Source: Dyella_B acidisoli (GTDB taxonomy: Bacteria; Pseudomonadota; Gammaproteobacteria; Xanthomonadales; Rhodanobacteraceae). Taken from it: a stretch of 64,000 nt of DNA. How positions within the stretch are numbered: position 1 is the first letter of the stretch; each line of letters begins with the position of its first letter. The notes below the pieces were generated by a model, which saw nothing but the letters and a program-made list of their open reading frames with translations, did not search any database and had not been told where the DNA came from. Shown here in pieces: positions 50,494-59,483 of this stretch. The translations under genes were made by a program, and so were the position numbers. The stretch is from contig NZ_CP064031.1 of the NCBI RefSeq assembly GCF_049532895.1, positions 1,240,001-1,304,000 of the forward strand, written 5' to 3'.

Positions 50494-51598
50494 AGATCAG
50501 TACGACGAACACCGCGAACAGCGAAAGATGCACTGCGCCGTCGAGCATGGTGGTACGTGAGCTGGAGAACGTCATACCGCTCAGCACCAGTGTTGCAATC
50601 AGCATCACCATGCTCGACGGGGCCACGCCGAGCAACACGGACTGCCCCGTATACAAGCTGACGGCGAGCACGGCAGGCACGGTAAGCCCCAGCGTGGAAG
50701 CCACCGAGCCCAGGCAAAGATTGATCGCGCGAGTCAGTCGATCGGTGCGTGCCGCATTCAGTGCGGAAATGCCTTCCGGGGCGAACACCAGCATGGCGAT
50801 CACGACACCGCCGAGCGCTTTAGGCGCGCCGGTGGTTGCGATGCCATAGTCGAGCAGCTTCGCCAGGCTCTTTGAAAGAATGATGATCGGCAGGATATGC
50901 ACCACCAGCAGTCCGAAGTGCAGCAGCAACTTCTTCTTGTCGATCGCCACTTCGCGGTGACGCGCCACTTCCTGTAGCTCGGCCGGCTGCGCATCGGTTG
51001 CGACGAAATAGCCGCGATGCCGGCCGGTCTGCAACCACAGGAAGATCCCATACAGGGCCATGGTGAGCAGTGAAAACGCCAAGGCTTGCGGTGGTGCCAG
51101 TGAGCCGTCGGGTGTGGACGTGGTGAAGTTCGGCAGCATCAGCGCGATGATCGTGAGTGGAATGATCACCGACAAATAGGCCGACGCGCCTTTCAAGTTG
51201 TACGACTGCTCGTAATGGCGGATACCGCCCGTCAGCAGTCCCAATCCCACCACCCCGTTGAGCACGATCATCAGCACCGCGTACATGGTGTCGCGTGCGA
51301 GCGTGGCATTGCCTCCTGGACTGAGCATGGCCGCCGAAATCAGCGCCACCTCGATCAGGACGATGGAGAGCGTCAGCACCAACGTACCCAGCGGTTCACC
51401 CAGCATCTCCGCCAGGGTTTCCGCTTCGTGCACCACGCCGAAGGCTACCCACACAATCATCAGGAACAGCCAGGCGAATAGCCCAAGCAAGGCGGCCGGG
51501 TGGGTGTGGCTGCCGACCCATTGCGACCCGAAGATCAGGAAGAGCGCGACGGTGAGCCAGCCGGCCCATGGGCGCGCCATTGTCATGGCTTTTTGCAT
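50483..51598 (-). CDS. Ca2+/H+ antiporter (CaCA superfamily, ChaA/CAX-like)
   Basis: A 371-residue membrane protein with about eleven transmembrane helices. The two alpha-repeats carry the cation-binding motifs: GVVHEAETLAEMLGEPLGTLVLTLSIVLIEVALI in the first half and IAMLVFAPEGISALNAARTDRLTRAINLCLGSVASTLGLTVPAV in the second (paired Glu in helices 2 and 7). It exports Ca2+, and perhaps K+ or Na+ as in ChaA, in exchange for protons. It is monocistronic. Confidence 0.9.
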   Translation of the reverse strand: MQKAMTMARPWAGWLTVALFLIFGSQWVGSHTHPAALLGLFAWLFLMIVWVAFGVVHEAETLAEMLGEPLGTLVLTLSIVLIEVALISAAMLSPGGNATLARDTMYAVLMIVLNGVVGLGLLTGGIRHYEQSYNLKGASAYLSVIIPLTIIALMLPNFTTSTPDGSLAPPQALAFSLLTMALYGIFLWLQTGRHRGYFVATDAQPAELQEVARHREVAIDKKKLLLHFGLLVVHILPIIILSKSLAKLLDYGIATTGAPKALGGVVIAMLVFAPEGISALNAARTDRLTRAINLCLGSVASTLGLTVPAVLAVSLYTGQSVLLGVAPSSMVMLIATLVLSGMTFSSSRTTMLDGAVHLSLFAVFVVLIFSP

Positions 51599-51971
51599 GC
51601 GTGGTCTCGATCCCGGTCTCCCGTGCTGATCGGGATATTACCGAGGCGCTGCACGCCTGCACCAATTTTTGACAGGCCTGTCCCTGTTATTTCAATCCGT
51701 CCCCCTTAAGCACTGCCCGGTAGGGAAAGTCAGCTAAGTACAGCGCAAGCGGGCTTCCATCACGTTTTTTGAACCACCCCGGGATATACGCTTGTTTTTG
51801 CAGTTCTCACGATGGCTTGCTCCGGGAGCAGGGAACAGGCAGCTACTCGATTTCGATTCACGCAGATTCGCAGCATGACGCGACGTTAGGCGTGACACGG
51901 TCTGGAATCAACAGGGCGGCATCTTCAATAAAAATCCACCGAACCACGCATCGCCGCATGGAGGCTACACG
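51599..51971. other. intergenic stretch upstream of RAYT
   Basis: No gene supported. A small hairpin, TTGCTCCGGGAGCAG, lies near 51818-51832. RAYT genes are often flanked by REPs, but I find no clear GTAG hairpin here. Confidence 0.35.
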
Positions 51972-52679
51972 ATGCCACGATCACCAAGGTTCGATCTTGC
52001 CCATGTGCCGCAGCACATCATTCAGCGCGGGCATGATGGCGAGGAATGTTTCCGCACACCGGCCGATTGCCGTTGTTATCTCGCGCAACTGCTGCATGCC
52101 AGCCGGCGCTGCGAGTGCAATGTGCATGCCTATGTGCTGATGCGCAATCACGTGCACCTGCTGGTGACGCCAGCGCGTGTGGGCTCGCTCGCGAGCATGA
52201 TGCAGGCGATTGGCCGCAACTACGTAAGCTACTACAACACTATGTATCGACGTTCGGGCACGTTGTGGGAAGGGCGCTACAAATCCTGCCTGATCGGTGC
52301 CGATTACGTGCTCACGTGTCAGCGCTATATCGAGTTGAATCCGGTGCGCGTCGGATGGGTGTCGGAGCCATTGTCCTATCCGTGGTCGAGTTACAGCTGC
52401 AATGCGCTGGGTGCAGCGGATCCCGCGGTCGTGCCTCACGCACAGTATCTGGCGCTGGGCCATACATCGGAGCAGCGCGCGCATGGGTATCGCGAGTTGT
52501 TCAAGCTGGATATTGATCCAGATGTACTGCGGGACATCCGCGCCTACGTACAGCAGCAGCGCGCGCTCGGCTCACCGGTCTTCCAGATGTGGGTGGAGGC
52601 TGCGTTCGGCCGCCATGCCAGGGTGCGGCCGGCGCATCGGCCGCGGAGGCACGTGGAAGCGGTAGAGCGGGGCCTGTAG
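51972..52679 (+). CDS. rayT: REP-associated tyrosine transposase (RAYT, Y1/HUH)
   Basis: A 235-residue Y1_Tnp-family enzyme. The HUH motif is in LMRNHVHLLVTPAR (H-x-H, near residue 57). The catalytic Tyr lies in the helix after it (MMQAIGRNYVSYYNTMYRRSGTLWEGRYKS), and CQRYIELNPVRVGWV is the RAYT signature. RAYTs are domesticated IS200/IS605 relatives that act on REP hairpins with a GTAG foot. This window holds several such hairpins (8115, 8775, 13713 and 25511). A basic tail (RPAHRPRRHVE) may help DNA binding. Confidence 0.9.
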   Translation: MPRSPRFDLAHVPQHIIQRGHDGEECFRTPADCRCYLAQLLHASRRCECNVHAYVLMRNHVHLLVTPARVGSLASMMQAIGRNYVSYYNTMYRRSGTLWEGRYKSCLIGADYVLTCQRYIELNPVRVGWVSEPLSYPWSSYSCNALGAADPAVVPHAQYLALGHTSEQRAHGYRELFKLDIDPDVLRDIRAYVQQQRALGSPVFQMWVEAAFGRHARVRPAHRPRRHVEAVERGL

Positions 52680-52727
52680 TGATTGATGCGTACTGCGCTG
52701 GAATGATGAGCGTTTCGATGGAGGAAG

Positions 52728-53090
52728 CTAATCTTCCAACGTTGCCTTCAACCGCAGCAACGCCTGATCCCACTGCTCCGCAATCGCATCCAGCGAACGC
52801 CTTGCTTCATCCAATCGCGAGGGTTCGAACTCCCACAAGCGTTCTCGCCCCTGCCGGACGTCGCGCACCAATCCCGCATCGGCCAACACGTGCAGATGCT
52901 TGGTGACGGCTTGCCGCGTGATGTCGGTATCGGCGGTGAGTTGGGCGATGGAAAGTGCGCCGCCAGCGCAGAGCAGGGCGATCAGGCGCAGGCGCGTTTC
53001 GTCGCCCAACGCTGCGAACACTGGCACAGCTTTGCGCAGCAGCGGATATTTCGTGCCGGCGCCGCGGGTGGAATTAGCGCGTGGCGACAT
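52728..53090 (-). CDS. ArsR family transcriptional regulator
   Basis: A 120-residue winged-helix regulator: FAALGDETRLRLIALLCAGGALSIAQLTADTDITRQAVTKHLHVLADAGLVRDVRQGRERLWEFEP, the canonical ArsR helix-turn-helix and wing. No metal-binding Cys motif is present, so it belongs to the non-metal group. Its start overlaps the end of the SRPBCC gene by 17 bases, a pairing often seen with AHSA1-like proteins. It probably autoregulates this pair. Confidence 0.93.
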   Translation of the reverse strand: MSPRANSTRGAGTKYPLLRKAVPVFAALGDETRLRLIALLCAGGALSIAQLTADTDITRQAVTKHLHVLADAGLVRDVRQGRERLWEFEPSRLDEARRSLDAIAEQWDQALLRLKATLED

Positions 53091-53535
53091 AGGCGTCGAT
53101 GTTCTTCATCTGCATGTCCCAGCCACCGCTGTTCATGCGGAAGGCTTCCGCGCGACGATGCAGAGGAATCTGGTCGAAACCCGATTCCACCAGGCGCAGC
53201 AGCGTGCCGTCGGCGGTTTCTTCCAGTTCGAACGTCACCAGCGTGGTGGCTTCCTGCGAATAGTCCACATTGGGGTCGACAGCGTAGGGATGCCAGCGAA
53301 ACGACAGCAGGCGTTCCGGCTCGACGCGCACCACCACCACGTTCCAGACCAGATGTTCATAGCCCGGATAAGTGATGTTGCCTGCGCACGGTTCGCCAGC
53401 GACGAAGCGCTTGCCTTTCAGCGCTACGCCGAACCATTCGCCGAAGGATTCGGCGTCCGCCAGTGCGCCCCAAACTTTCGAGCGCGGAGCCTTGATGTGG
53501 ATATGTCGTTCGATGCGATCAGTCGATGTGTTCAT
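53074..53535 (-). CDS. SRPBCC (AHSA1-like) protein
   Basis: A 153-residue protein of the START/Bet v1 fold: IERHIHIKAPRSKVWGALADAESFGEWFGV at the N-terminus (the AHSA1 entry motif), PERLLSFRWHPYA in the middle and EETADGTLLRLVESGFDQIP near the end. Such proteins bind hydrophobic small molecules, but the ligand here is unknown. ATG 53535 has AGGAGG upstream. It is the first gene of a two-gene operon with the ArsR regulator and is divergent from the DGPF/ECF operon. Confidence 0.92.
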   Translation of the reverse strand: MNTSTDRIERHIHIKAPRSKVWGALADAESFGEWFGVALKGKRFVAGEPCAGNITYPGYEHLVWNVVVVRVEPERLLSFRWHPYAVDPNVDYSQEATTLVTFELEETADGTLLRLVESGFDQIPLHRRAEAFRMNSGGWDMQMKNIDAYVATR

Positions 53536-53718
53536 GGGCAACCTCCTGGTTGCATATTAGTCGTACCTGGCATGTCATGCAACCAATAGGTTGCTCTTTT
53601 ATGCCAGCCACTGGCGGAGTGGCTATGCTCGTGGAGGCGGATGTCCGATTCGCCGCAGTTCGTGCGTCATCGAAGTGGGCGGCGCATGGTGCCCGTCTCG
53701 ACCTCACGGAGAATTCTT

Positions 53719-54111
53719 ATGCAATATCTATTTATCCTCTTTGCCGACCAGAACGCCTGGGGCCGCATGTCCAGCGTGGAGCAGGAACGCGGCGTAGCGG
53801 CTTACCGCGCTTACACAGAAGCCTTGAAGGAAGCTGGCGTGTGGGTGGGCTCCAACCGGCTGCAGAACACGAATACGGCCACGACGGTGCGCCTGGTCGA
53901 TGGCAAATCGCAGGTATTGGATGGGCCGTACGCCGATTCCAAAGAACAGCTCGCCGGCTATTACCTGATCGAAGCACCCGATCTCGATGCGGCGCTCAGC
54001 TGGGCTGCGCGCTGTCCTACCGCCAGCCACGGCACGGTTGAAGTGCGGCCGGTCTGGCCTGTGCCGGGAGCGACTTCGGATGTGGCTTCGGCCACTGCTA
54101 CCGCGGCGTGA
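53719..54111 (+). CDS. YCII/DGPF domain protein
   Basis: A 130-residue YCII-related (DGPF) protein: QYLFILFADQNAWGRMSS at the start, GVWVGSNRLQNTNTATTVRLVDGKSQVLDGPYADSKEQLAGYYLIEAPDLDAAL with the DGPYADSKE signature, and VEVRPV near the end. ATG 53719 has GGAG 8 bases upstream. Its stop overlaps the GTG of the sigma factor gene (GTGA), so the two are translationally coupled. DGPF proteins are the conserved partners of ECF42 sigma factors. Their role is unsettled. Confidence 0.92.
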   Translation: MQYLFILFADQNAWGRMSSVEQERGVAAYRAYTEALKEAGVWVGSNRLQNTNTATTVRLVDGKSQVLDGPYADSKEQLAGYYLIEAPDLDAALSWAARCPTASHGTVEVRPVWPVPGATSDVASATATAA

Positions 54112-55370
54112 ACGATGCATTACCCGCGCAAGCCGTTGCCAGCGGTATAGCTCGCCACAGCTACGGCAAGTTGCTCGCCTATCTCGCCGCCGACATGCAT
54201 GACGTGTCGGCGGCAGAGGACGCCTTGGCCGAAGCCTTCGCCGCCGCGCTGGCGGATTGGCCAGTGCATGGATGCCCGGATAATCCGGAGTCCTGGCTGA
54301 TGACGGTCGCGCGCCGCAAAGGTATCGATGGCGTACGACGTCGGAGCAGCGGTGAGGCTGCTGCGGTGCAATTGCAGACGATGGCCGAGATGCAGGCCGA
54401 ATGCATGGAGACGGACGACGAGGAAAATTTTCCCGATCGCCGCCTTGCCCTGCTGTTTGCCTGCGCGCATCCAGCCATCGAGGTGAACATTCGCGCGCCG
54501 TTGATGCTGCAGACGGTGCTGGGCCTGGATGCCAAAATCATCGCCTCGGCCTTTCTGGTATCGCCCGAGGCGATGTGCAAACGGCTTGGGCGCGCGAAAC
54601 AGAAAATCCGCGAGGCGGGCATTCCCTTCGCCATTCCCGAACGTGAAGCATGGGCGGAACGACTGGATGGCGTGCTTGCTGCGGTCTATGCCGCTTATGC
54701 GGAGGGATGGAGTGATCCGGGCGATGCCGATCTGCTGCGCCGTGATCTGGTCGAAGAGGCCATCTTCCTCGCCCGCTTGCTGACGGAACTGCTGCCGGAA
54801 GAGCCGGAAACCCATGGCCTGCTCGCCGGCATGTTGTACGCCGAAGCGCGCCGGCGCGCGCGCCGCAACGCGCAAGGCGAATATGTGCCATTCGCCGAGC
54901 AAAACATGGGGTTGTGGGATACGGTCATGATCGATGAAGCCGAAGTGCTGCTGCAGCGCGCGAGTAGCTTTGGCCGCATAGGCCGCTATCAGCTCGAAGC
55001 GGCGCTGCAATCGGCGCATATCGAACGTCGCCGATCTGGTCGTAGCAATTGGATGCCGGAGGTGCAGCTCTATGACGCGCTGTATGCGCTGACGGGTTCT
55101 CCCGTTGTGGCGCTCAATCGCGCGCTGGCCATCGCGGAAGTGGAGGGCGTCGAGGCGGCGATTGCCGTGATCAGTGAGCTGTCTAGCGATAAACGGCTCG
55201 CTGAGTATCAGCCGTATTGGGCTGCGCGCGCGGCGTTGTTTGCGCGCATGGGCGATGATCGCGAGGCGTTGCATGCTTACGACATGGCGATTGGTCTTGC
55301 GCGCGATCCGGCGGTGCGAAGGTTTTTGCAGCGGCGGCAGGATGAGATTGCTGCTATGCGTCGGTATTGA
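54108..55370 (+). CDS. ECF42-type extracytoplasmic-function sigma factor with TPR-like C-domain
   Basis: A 420-residue sigma factor. Residues about 10-75 form region 2 (AYLAADMHDVSAAEDALAEAFAAALADWPVHGCPDNPESWLMTVARRKGID) and about 115-170 form region 4 (MLQTVLGLDAKIIASAFLVSPEAMCKRLGRAKQKIREAGI). The remaining 240 residues are a helical extension characteristic of group ECF42, which replaces an anti-sigma factor. The start is GTG 54108, overlapping the DGPF stop. The DGPF-ECF42 pair is a known context. Targets usually include the DGPF gene itself. Confidence 0.92.
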   Translation: MNDALPAQAVASGIARHSYGKLLAYLAADMHDVSAAEDALAEAFAAALADWPVHGCPDNPESWLMTVARRKGIDGVRRRSSGEAAAVQLQTMAEMQAECMETDDEENFPDRRLALLFACAHPAIEVNIRAPLMLQTVLGLDAKIIASAFLVSPEAMCKRLGRAKQKIREAGIPFAIPEREAWAERLDGVLAAVYAAYAEGWSDPGDADLLRRDLVEEAIFLARLLTELLPEEPETHGLLAGMLYAEARRRARRNAQGEYVPFAEQNMGLWDTVMIDEAEVLLQRASSFGRIGRYQLEAALQSAHIERRRSGRSNWMPEVQLYDALYALTGSPVVALNRALAIAEVEGVEAAIAVISELSSDKRLAEYQPYWAARAALFARMGDDREALHAYDMAIGLARDPAVRRFLQRRQDEIAAMRRY

Positions 55371-55390
55371 TTAATGCTTGCGAGATATTG

Positions 55391-55533
55391 CTCCCCCCGC
55401 TTGCAGGGGAGGGCTGGGGGGTGTCCGAGCTTGCTGCAATGCATGGGTTCACCGCGAGGTTGCTTCACCCCACCTTCTCCGGCTTGCCGGAGGAGAAGAG
55501 CAAGTATGCCCCCGACTACACGTAGGGGAGGGG
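55391..55533. repeat. dispersed G/C-tract palindromic repeat (family B)
   Basis: It begins CTCCCCCCGCTTGCAGGGGA, contains CACCCCACCTTCTCCGGCTT with its own CCGGAGGAGAAG hairpin, and ends at CTACACGTAGGGGAGGGG. It is related to 14184-14311 (shared ACGTGTAG/CTACACGT end and CCCCACC block). Confidence 0.6.
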
Positions 55534-55609
55534 CAATGTACGGCGAGATGACTCACACCGTTCCATGTCTGGCAGAATCCGGACTCTCCGCACCCACGGA
55601 AGCCAGTAC

Positions 55610-56872
55610 ATGCGTGATGCAGTAACCACTCCGGCCAACTCGCCAGGCCGGGTTCTGTTTGCCAGCCTGATCGGCACCACCATCGAGTTCTTCGATTTCT
55701 ATATCTACGCCACGGCGGCGGTGCTGGTGTTTCCCAAGCTGTTCTTTCCGGCGGGCGATTCCGCTACGGCAACGCTGCAATCCTTCGCCACCTTCGCGCT
55801 GGCCTTTGTCGCGCGGCCGATCGGCTCGGCGCTGTTCGGACACTTCGGTGATCGCATCGGCCGCAAGGCAACACTAGTGGCAGCGTTGCTCACCATGGGC
55901 ATTTCCACGGTGGTGATCGGCGTGCTTCCCACCTACGCACAAATCGGCTTGGTGGCGCCTCTGCTGCTGGCGCTTTGCCGTTTGGGCCAAGGCCTGGGCC
56001 TCGGTGGCGAATGGGGTGGGGCGGTGCTGTTGGCGATTGAAAACGCACCACCAGGCAAACGCGCCTGGTACGGCATGTTTCCGCAACTCGGCGCGCCGCT
56101 TGGCTTTCTCGCTGCGACCAGTTTATTCCTGTGGCTGACCGAGAAGATGGGCGATGCCACGTTCTTTGCCTGGGGCTGGCGCGTACCGTTCCTGGCCAGC
56201 TCGGTGCTGGTGCTGATCGGGTTATGGATGCGCCTGCGTCTTACCGAAACACCCGCGTTCGCGCGTGCCATGGCGCAGCAGGAGCGGGTGAAGGTGCCGA
56301 TGTTCAACGTGTTCGCGCATCATCCGCGCGCATTGATTTCGGGAACCTTCGCCGCGCTGGCGACCTTCGTCATCTTCTATCTGATGACGGTGTTCGCGCT
56401 GAGCTGGGCGACGTCCAAGCTGGGCTATTCGCGCCAGTCGTTCCTGATCGTGCAGATGGTGGGCGTGTTGTTCTTCGCGTTGCTCATTCCCTTTTCGGCG
56501 TGGCTGGCGGACCGTCGCGGTGGCCGCTTCACCATGATCTTGGCTACCGTGCTGATCTTTGCGTTTGGCATCGCCTACGCGCCGCTGTTCGCGCAAAGCG
56601 GTTTGTTGTTCATGGTGGTGGGCATGTGTGTCGTCGGCATCACGTACGGGCCATTGGGCACTGTGCTGGCGCAGATCTTTCCCACGGCGGTGCGTTACAC
56701 CGGTGCGTCGCTGGCATTCAATCTGGCCGGCATCTTTGGCGCGTCGCTGGCGCCGTATCTCGCGACGTGGCTGGCCAAGACGTATGGGTTGGCCTATGTG
56801 GGCTACTACCTGTCAGCTGCTGCCGTGCTGACGTTGCTGGCGCTATTGGCCAAGCCGCGCGAAGCGATGTAA
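55610..56872 (+). CDS. MFS transporter, metabolite:H+ symporter (MHS) family
   Basis: A 420-residue transporter with 12 predicted transmembrane helices. The family landmarks are SLIGTTIEFFDFYIYATAAVLVFPKLFFP, FGHFGDRIGRKATLVAALLTMG (loop 2-3 motif G-x-x-x-D-R-x-G-R-R/K), RLGQGLGLGGEWGGAVLLAIENAP and the late LADRRGGRF. This matches the ShiA/ProP/KgtP-like branch, importing carboxylates or osmolytes with protons. Substrate cannot be told from sequence. ATG 55610. It is monocistronic. Confidence 0.92.
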   Translation: MRDAVTTPANSPGRVLFASLIGTTIEFFDFYIYATAAVLVFPKLFFPAGDSATATLQSFATFALAFVARPIGSALFGHFGDRIGRKATLVAALLTMGISTVVIGVLPTYAQIGLVAPLLLALCRLGQGLGLGGEWGGAVLLAIENAPPGKRAWYGMFPQLGAPLGFLAATSLFLWLTEKMGDATFFAWGWRVPFLASSVLVLIGLWMRLRLTETPAFARAMAQQERVKVPMFNVFAHHPRALISGTFAALATFVIFYLMTVFALSWATSKLGYSRQSFLIVQMVGVLFFALLIPFSAWLADRRGGRFTMILATVLIFAFGIAYAPLFAQSGLLFMVVGMCVVGITYGPLGTVLAQIFPTAVRYTGASLAFNLAGIFGASLAPYLATWLAKTYGLAYVGYYLSAAAVLTLLALLAKPREAM

Positions 56873-56940
56873 CGCGCGGTCTCTCTGCGAAAGCAGTGTC
56901 GCTGCTCGTCGCCTGATACTTAGGCTCGTCATGAACCATC

Positions 56941-57088
56941 CTGAGTGAATCCCTCTCCCATCGGGAGAGGGTGCCAAGAGGCGGGTGAGGGTTCGGGCGA
57001 AGCGCGATCTGAAATCTCGCGCAAGTCGTTGTGATCGCGCGCTGATCGCACCCTCACCCCAACCCCTCTCCCACGGGGAGAGGGGCTC
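56941..57088. repeat. long dispersed repeat (family C), copy 2
   Basis: A near copy of 47594-47764, lacking one small inserted hairpin. The right 75 bases (from AAGTCGTTGTGATCGCGCGC) are almost identical. It lies between the convergent MFS and YXWGXW genes. Confidence 0.75.
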
Positions 57089-57118
57089 AGTCTGCGTGTA
57101 ATTTCAACTCGCCATGCA

Positions 57119-58336
57119 TCAACCACCCGGAGGATGTTGTTCCTCGGGCTTCTTGCGATTTTCCTGCGGTGCCGGATGCGGCCTTTCAGGAGGACGCGCG
57201 GACGGAGCGGGACGCGGCGCTGCCGGATGGTATTCCTGCGGAGGCGGCGCGGGGTGATACGCCGGTTGTGTCCGTTCCGGTGCCATTTCGCGTGGTGCTA
57301 CTTCACGCGGCGGTGGCGCTTCGCGAGGAGCCTGTTCTTCGCGAGGGGCTGCTTCCTCACGTCGTGGCATAGGCGCGGCCTCACGCGGTGCGCCGGCATT
57401 CTCAGGGGCGTTTTCAGAGCGGTTGAACGGACGATTTGGCGTCATCGATTCGCGCGCCGGCGCTTCGTTGGGATTTGCATTGGGGTGTGGTGCGAAGCCG
57501 GACGAACGCAAGGACTGGCGCTCAGCTGGTTGCGGCCGCGGACCTTCTGCCGCGGATACAGGTGCGTTGTGGGCATGTACTACCTCTGGACCATTAAACG
57601 CAGCTGGCCTTGCGGTGGCGGCAATGGTCGGTACGCCATGGTTGTTCGACAAGCGCATTTCCGGATTCTGGCGCGCCATGGTCATGTGTTGTTGCTGAGC
57701 GGCTACGGGTGGTGTGTGCTGCTCGTGTGCGAAGGCCATCTGCTGCGCTGTCGGCTGTGCTTGTACGCCACCGTTGCCGCCGTTGTAACTGATGCGATTC
57801 ACGGTGACGTTGTTGATGACGGTCTTGTTGTACACATTGGTGATGTGCACGTTGTTGATGTTGTTCACGGTACGGTTGTAATAGAAGCCACCTCGATCCC
57901 AATGGCCGCCTTCGTAACCTTCGCCGCCGTAGCCGTAGCCGTAGTTGATGCCGCCGTAGAAACCGACCTCGGTTCCCCAATAGCCTTCATGGAATCCATA
58001 GATGCCATTACTCCATCCCCAGTAGGCGGGGGTCCAAAGAGCGCCGGTAAACGGTGCCAGCACCCAGGTGCCGGGCACCCAGTAATACTGTCCTTCATCG
58101 CTGTCCCACGCCCAGTAACCGGGCGTCCAGATATAGCCGACTGCAGGAATCGGCGGCTGTTCGTAAACCGGCAGAGGCGGTGGTGGTGAGCCGACGGTGA
58201 TGGATACACCGATAGAAACCTGCGCTTGTGCAGGCATCGCGGTGAGTGCGAATCCTGTGGCAGAGAGTACACATGCGCCAAGCGCCCATGCGCTGCAGCG
58301 TGTTGCGGCTTTTCGGATCAAAGCCTGGTGTTTCAT
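57119..58336 (-). CDS. YXWGXW repeat-containing exported protein
   Basis: A 405-residue protein. It has a signal peptide (ending near AMPAQAQ, about residue 38), then YXWGXW-type repeats (VGYIWTPGYWAWDSDEGQYYWVPGTWV and LWTPAYWGWSNGIYGFHEGYWG), then Gly/Tyr- and Asn-rich stretches (NNINNVHITNVYNKTVINNV). The long C-terminus is Pro/Glu/Arg-rich with PREEQAPREAPPPREV-type repeats, probably disordered. The family is found at the envelope of proteobacteria. Function unknown. ATG 58336 has GGGAGCTT upstream. Longer frames to 58450 bury the signal. Confidence 0.88.
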   Translation of the reverse strand: MKHQALIRKAATRCSAWALGACVLSATGFALTAMPAQAQVSIGVSITVGSPPPPLPVYEQPPIPAVGYIWTPGYWAWDSDEGQYYWVPGTWVLAPFTGALWTPAYWGWSNGIYGFHEGYWGTEVGFYGGINYGYGYGGEGYEGGHWDRGGFYYNRTVNNINNVHITNVYNKTVINNVTVNRISYNGGNGGVQAQPTAQQMAFAHEQHTPPVAAQQQHMTMARQNPEMRLSNNHGVPTIAATARPAAFNGPEVVHAHNAPVSAAEGPRPQPAERQSLRSSGFAPHPNANPNEAPARESMTPNRPFNRSENAPENAGAPREAAPMPRREEAAPREEQAPREAPPPREVAPREMAPERTQPAYHPAPPPQEYHPAAPRPAPSARPPERPHPAPQENRKKPEEQHPPGG

Positions 58337-58685
58337 GGAAAGCTCCCTCACTTGGCGAAATCGTGTAGGGAACGTAACGCATGCCACGCGATGAAACACC
58401 CTGCGGCTCACTCGCTGTTTTTGTTCAATTAATGCAGAAGGACCCCACAAGACGCATCTTTGACACGCAAGCGCTTGTACAGCCTGCTCAATCCGGTAAA
58501 TAAATCTTGCATGAAAGGCGAAACAGCGATGACTTCGATTTCGCGAAGCTTACGTTTGACGAGAGTGCGACGTGAAAACGGATTGGCGAACGTGTGCACA
58601 TCTCACGTCACGCAATAATCGGAGTGTCGGGGGCGCATGCGTTGGCTAATGTGACGGTTTTACGAATCAACTTTTTGTGGATGCA
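58337..58685. promoter_or_regulatory. divergent promoter region
   Basis: About 350 bases between the YXWGXW gene (minus) and the oxygenase gene (plus). It is relatively AT-rich. No gene supported, and no clear palindrome or -35/-10 pair that I trust. Confidence 0.3.
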
Positions 58686-59423
58686 ATGATGAAGACGGTT
58701 CTTGCCGAAACAACCGCACAATCGCCCGTCGACGTTTATGACATCGATGGGCTGAAGGTGGCCGAGGATCTTGATCGCTACGGAGCGACCCTCATTCCCA
58801 AACTGCTGCAAGCGGACGAATGCCGCGCATTGGCGACGCTGTACGAAGACGATCGGCGATTTCGCAGCCGCGTCGTCATGGCGCGACACGGATTCGGCAG
58901 CGGTGAATACAAGTACTTCTCTTATCCGCTGCCTGCCAGCATCCAGCAACTTCGTACCGCGTTTTATCCTGCGCTGGCGGAGATCGCCAATCGCTGGAAC
59001 CAGACCATGGGCATCGACGTGCGCTATCCATCAACACATGCGGAATACCTCAGGCGCTGCCACGTGGCCGGTCAGCTGCGTCCCACACCTCTGCTGCTTC
59101 GATACGGTGCCGGCGATTACAACTGCCTGCACCAGGATCTTTATGGCGAGCACGTGTTTCCATTGCAGATGGCGATCTTGCTGTCACAGCCCGGCAAGGA
59201 TTTCACCGGCGGCGAATTCGTATTGACCGAGCAGCGCCCGCGTATGCAGTCGCGGGCGGAAGTGGTGCCGCTACAGCAAGGCGATGCGGTGATCTTCGCG
59301 GTCCATCATCGGCCGGTGGAAGGCGCGCGCGGTGTTTATCGGGTGATGATGCGGCATGGCGTGAGCCGTATTCGAACGGGGCAGCGGCATACCTTGGGGA
59401 TCATCTTTCACGATGCGCAATGA
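58686..59423 (+). CDS. 2OG-Fe(II) oxygenase (prolyl-hydroxylase-like)
   Basis: A 245-residue oxygenase with a double-stranded beta-helix. The iron ligands are visible as NCLHQDLYGEHVFPLQMAILLS (H-x-D) and GVYRVMMRHGVSRIRTGQRHTLGIIFHDA, where the HGVSR segment supplies the distal His and Arg. QPGKDFTGGEFVLTEQRPR is typical of the P4H-like group. It hydroxylates an unknown protein or small-molecule substrate with 2-oxoglutarate. ATG 58686 is used, though a GTG at 58677 is also in frame. It ends at a terminator shared with the Mrr-like gene. Confidence 0.87.
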   Translation: MMKTVLAETTAQSPVDVYDIDGLKVAEDLDRYGATLIPKLLQADECRALATLYEDDRRFRSRVVMARHGFGSGEYKYFSYPLPASIQQLRTAFYPALAEIANRWNQTMGIDVRYPSTHAEYLRRCHVAGQLRPTPLLLRYGAGDYNCLHQDLYGEHVFPLQMAILLSQPGKDFTGGEFVLTEQRPRMQSRAEVVPLQQGDAVIFAVHHRPVEGARGVYRVMMRHGVSRIRTGQRHTLGIIFHDAQ

Positions 59424-59454
59424 GCTGTTCCGTGCGCGCAGGAAGGCCACAAGC

Positions 59455-59480
59455 AAAAAAACGCGCTAAGCGCGGTTTTT
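59455..59480. terminator. bidirectional rho-independent terminator
   Basis: AAAAAACGCGC and GCGCGGTTTTT form a stem around TTAA-like bases, with A- and T-runs on either side. It lies between the convergent oxygenase and Mrr-like genes. Confidence 0.85.
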
Positions 59481-59483
59481 GTT

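Noticed and set aside
54120..55274. 384-codon open frame on the minus strand
   Set aside because: It is fully antisense to the ECF42 sigma factor, has biased composition and no ribosome site. The plus-strand frame has clear sigma regions.
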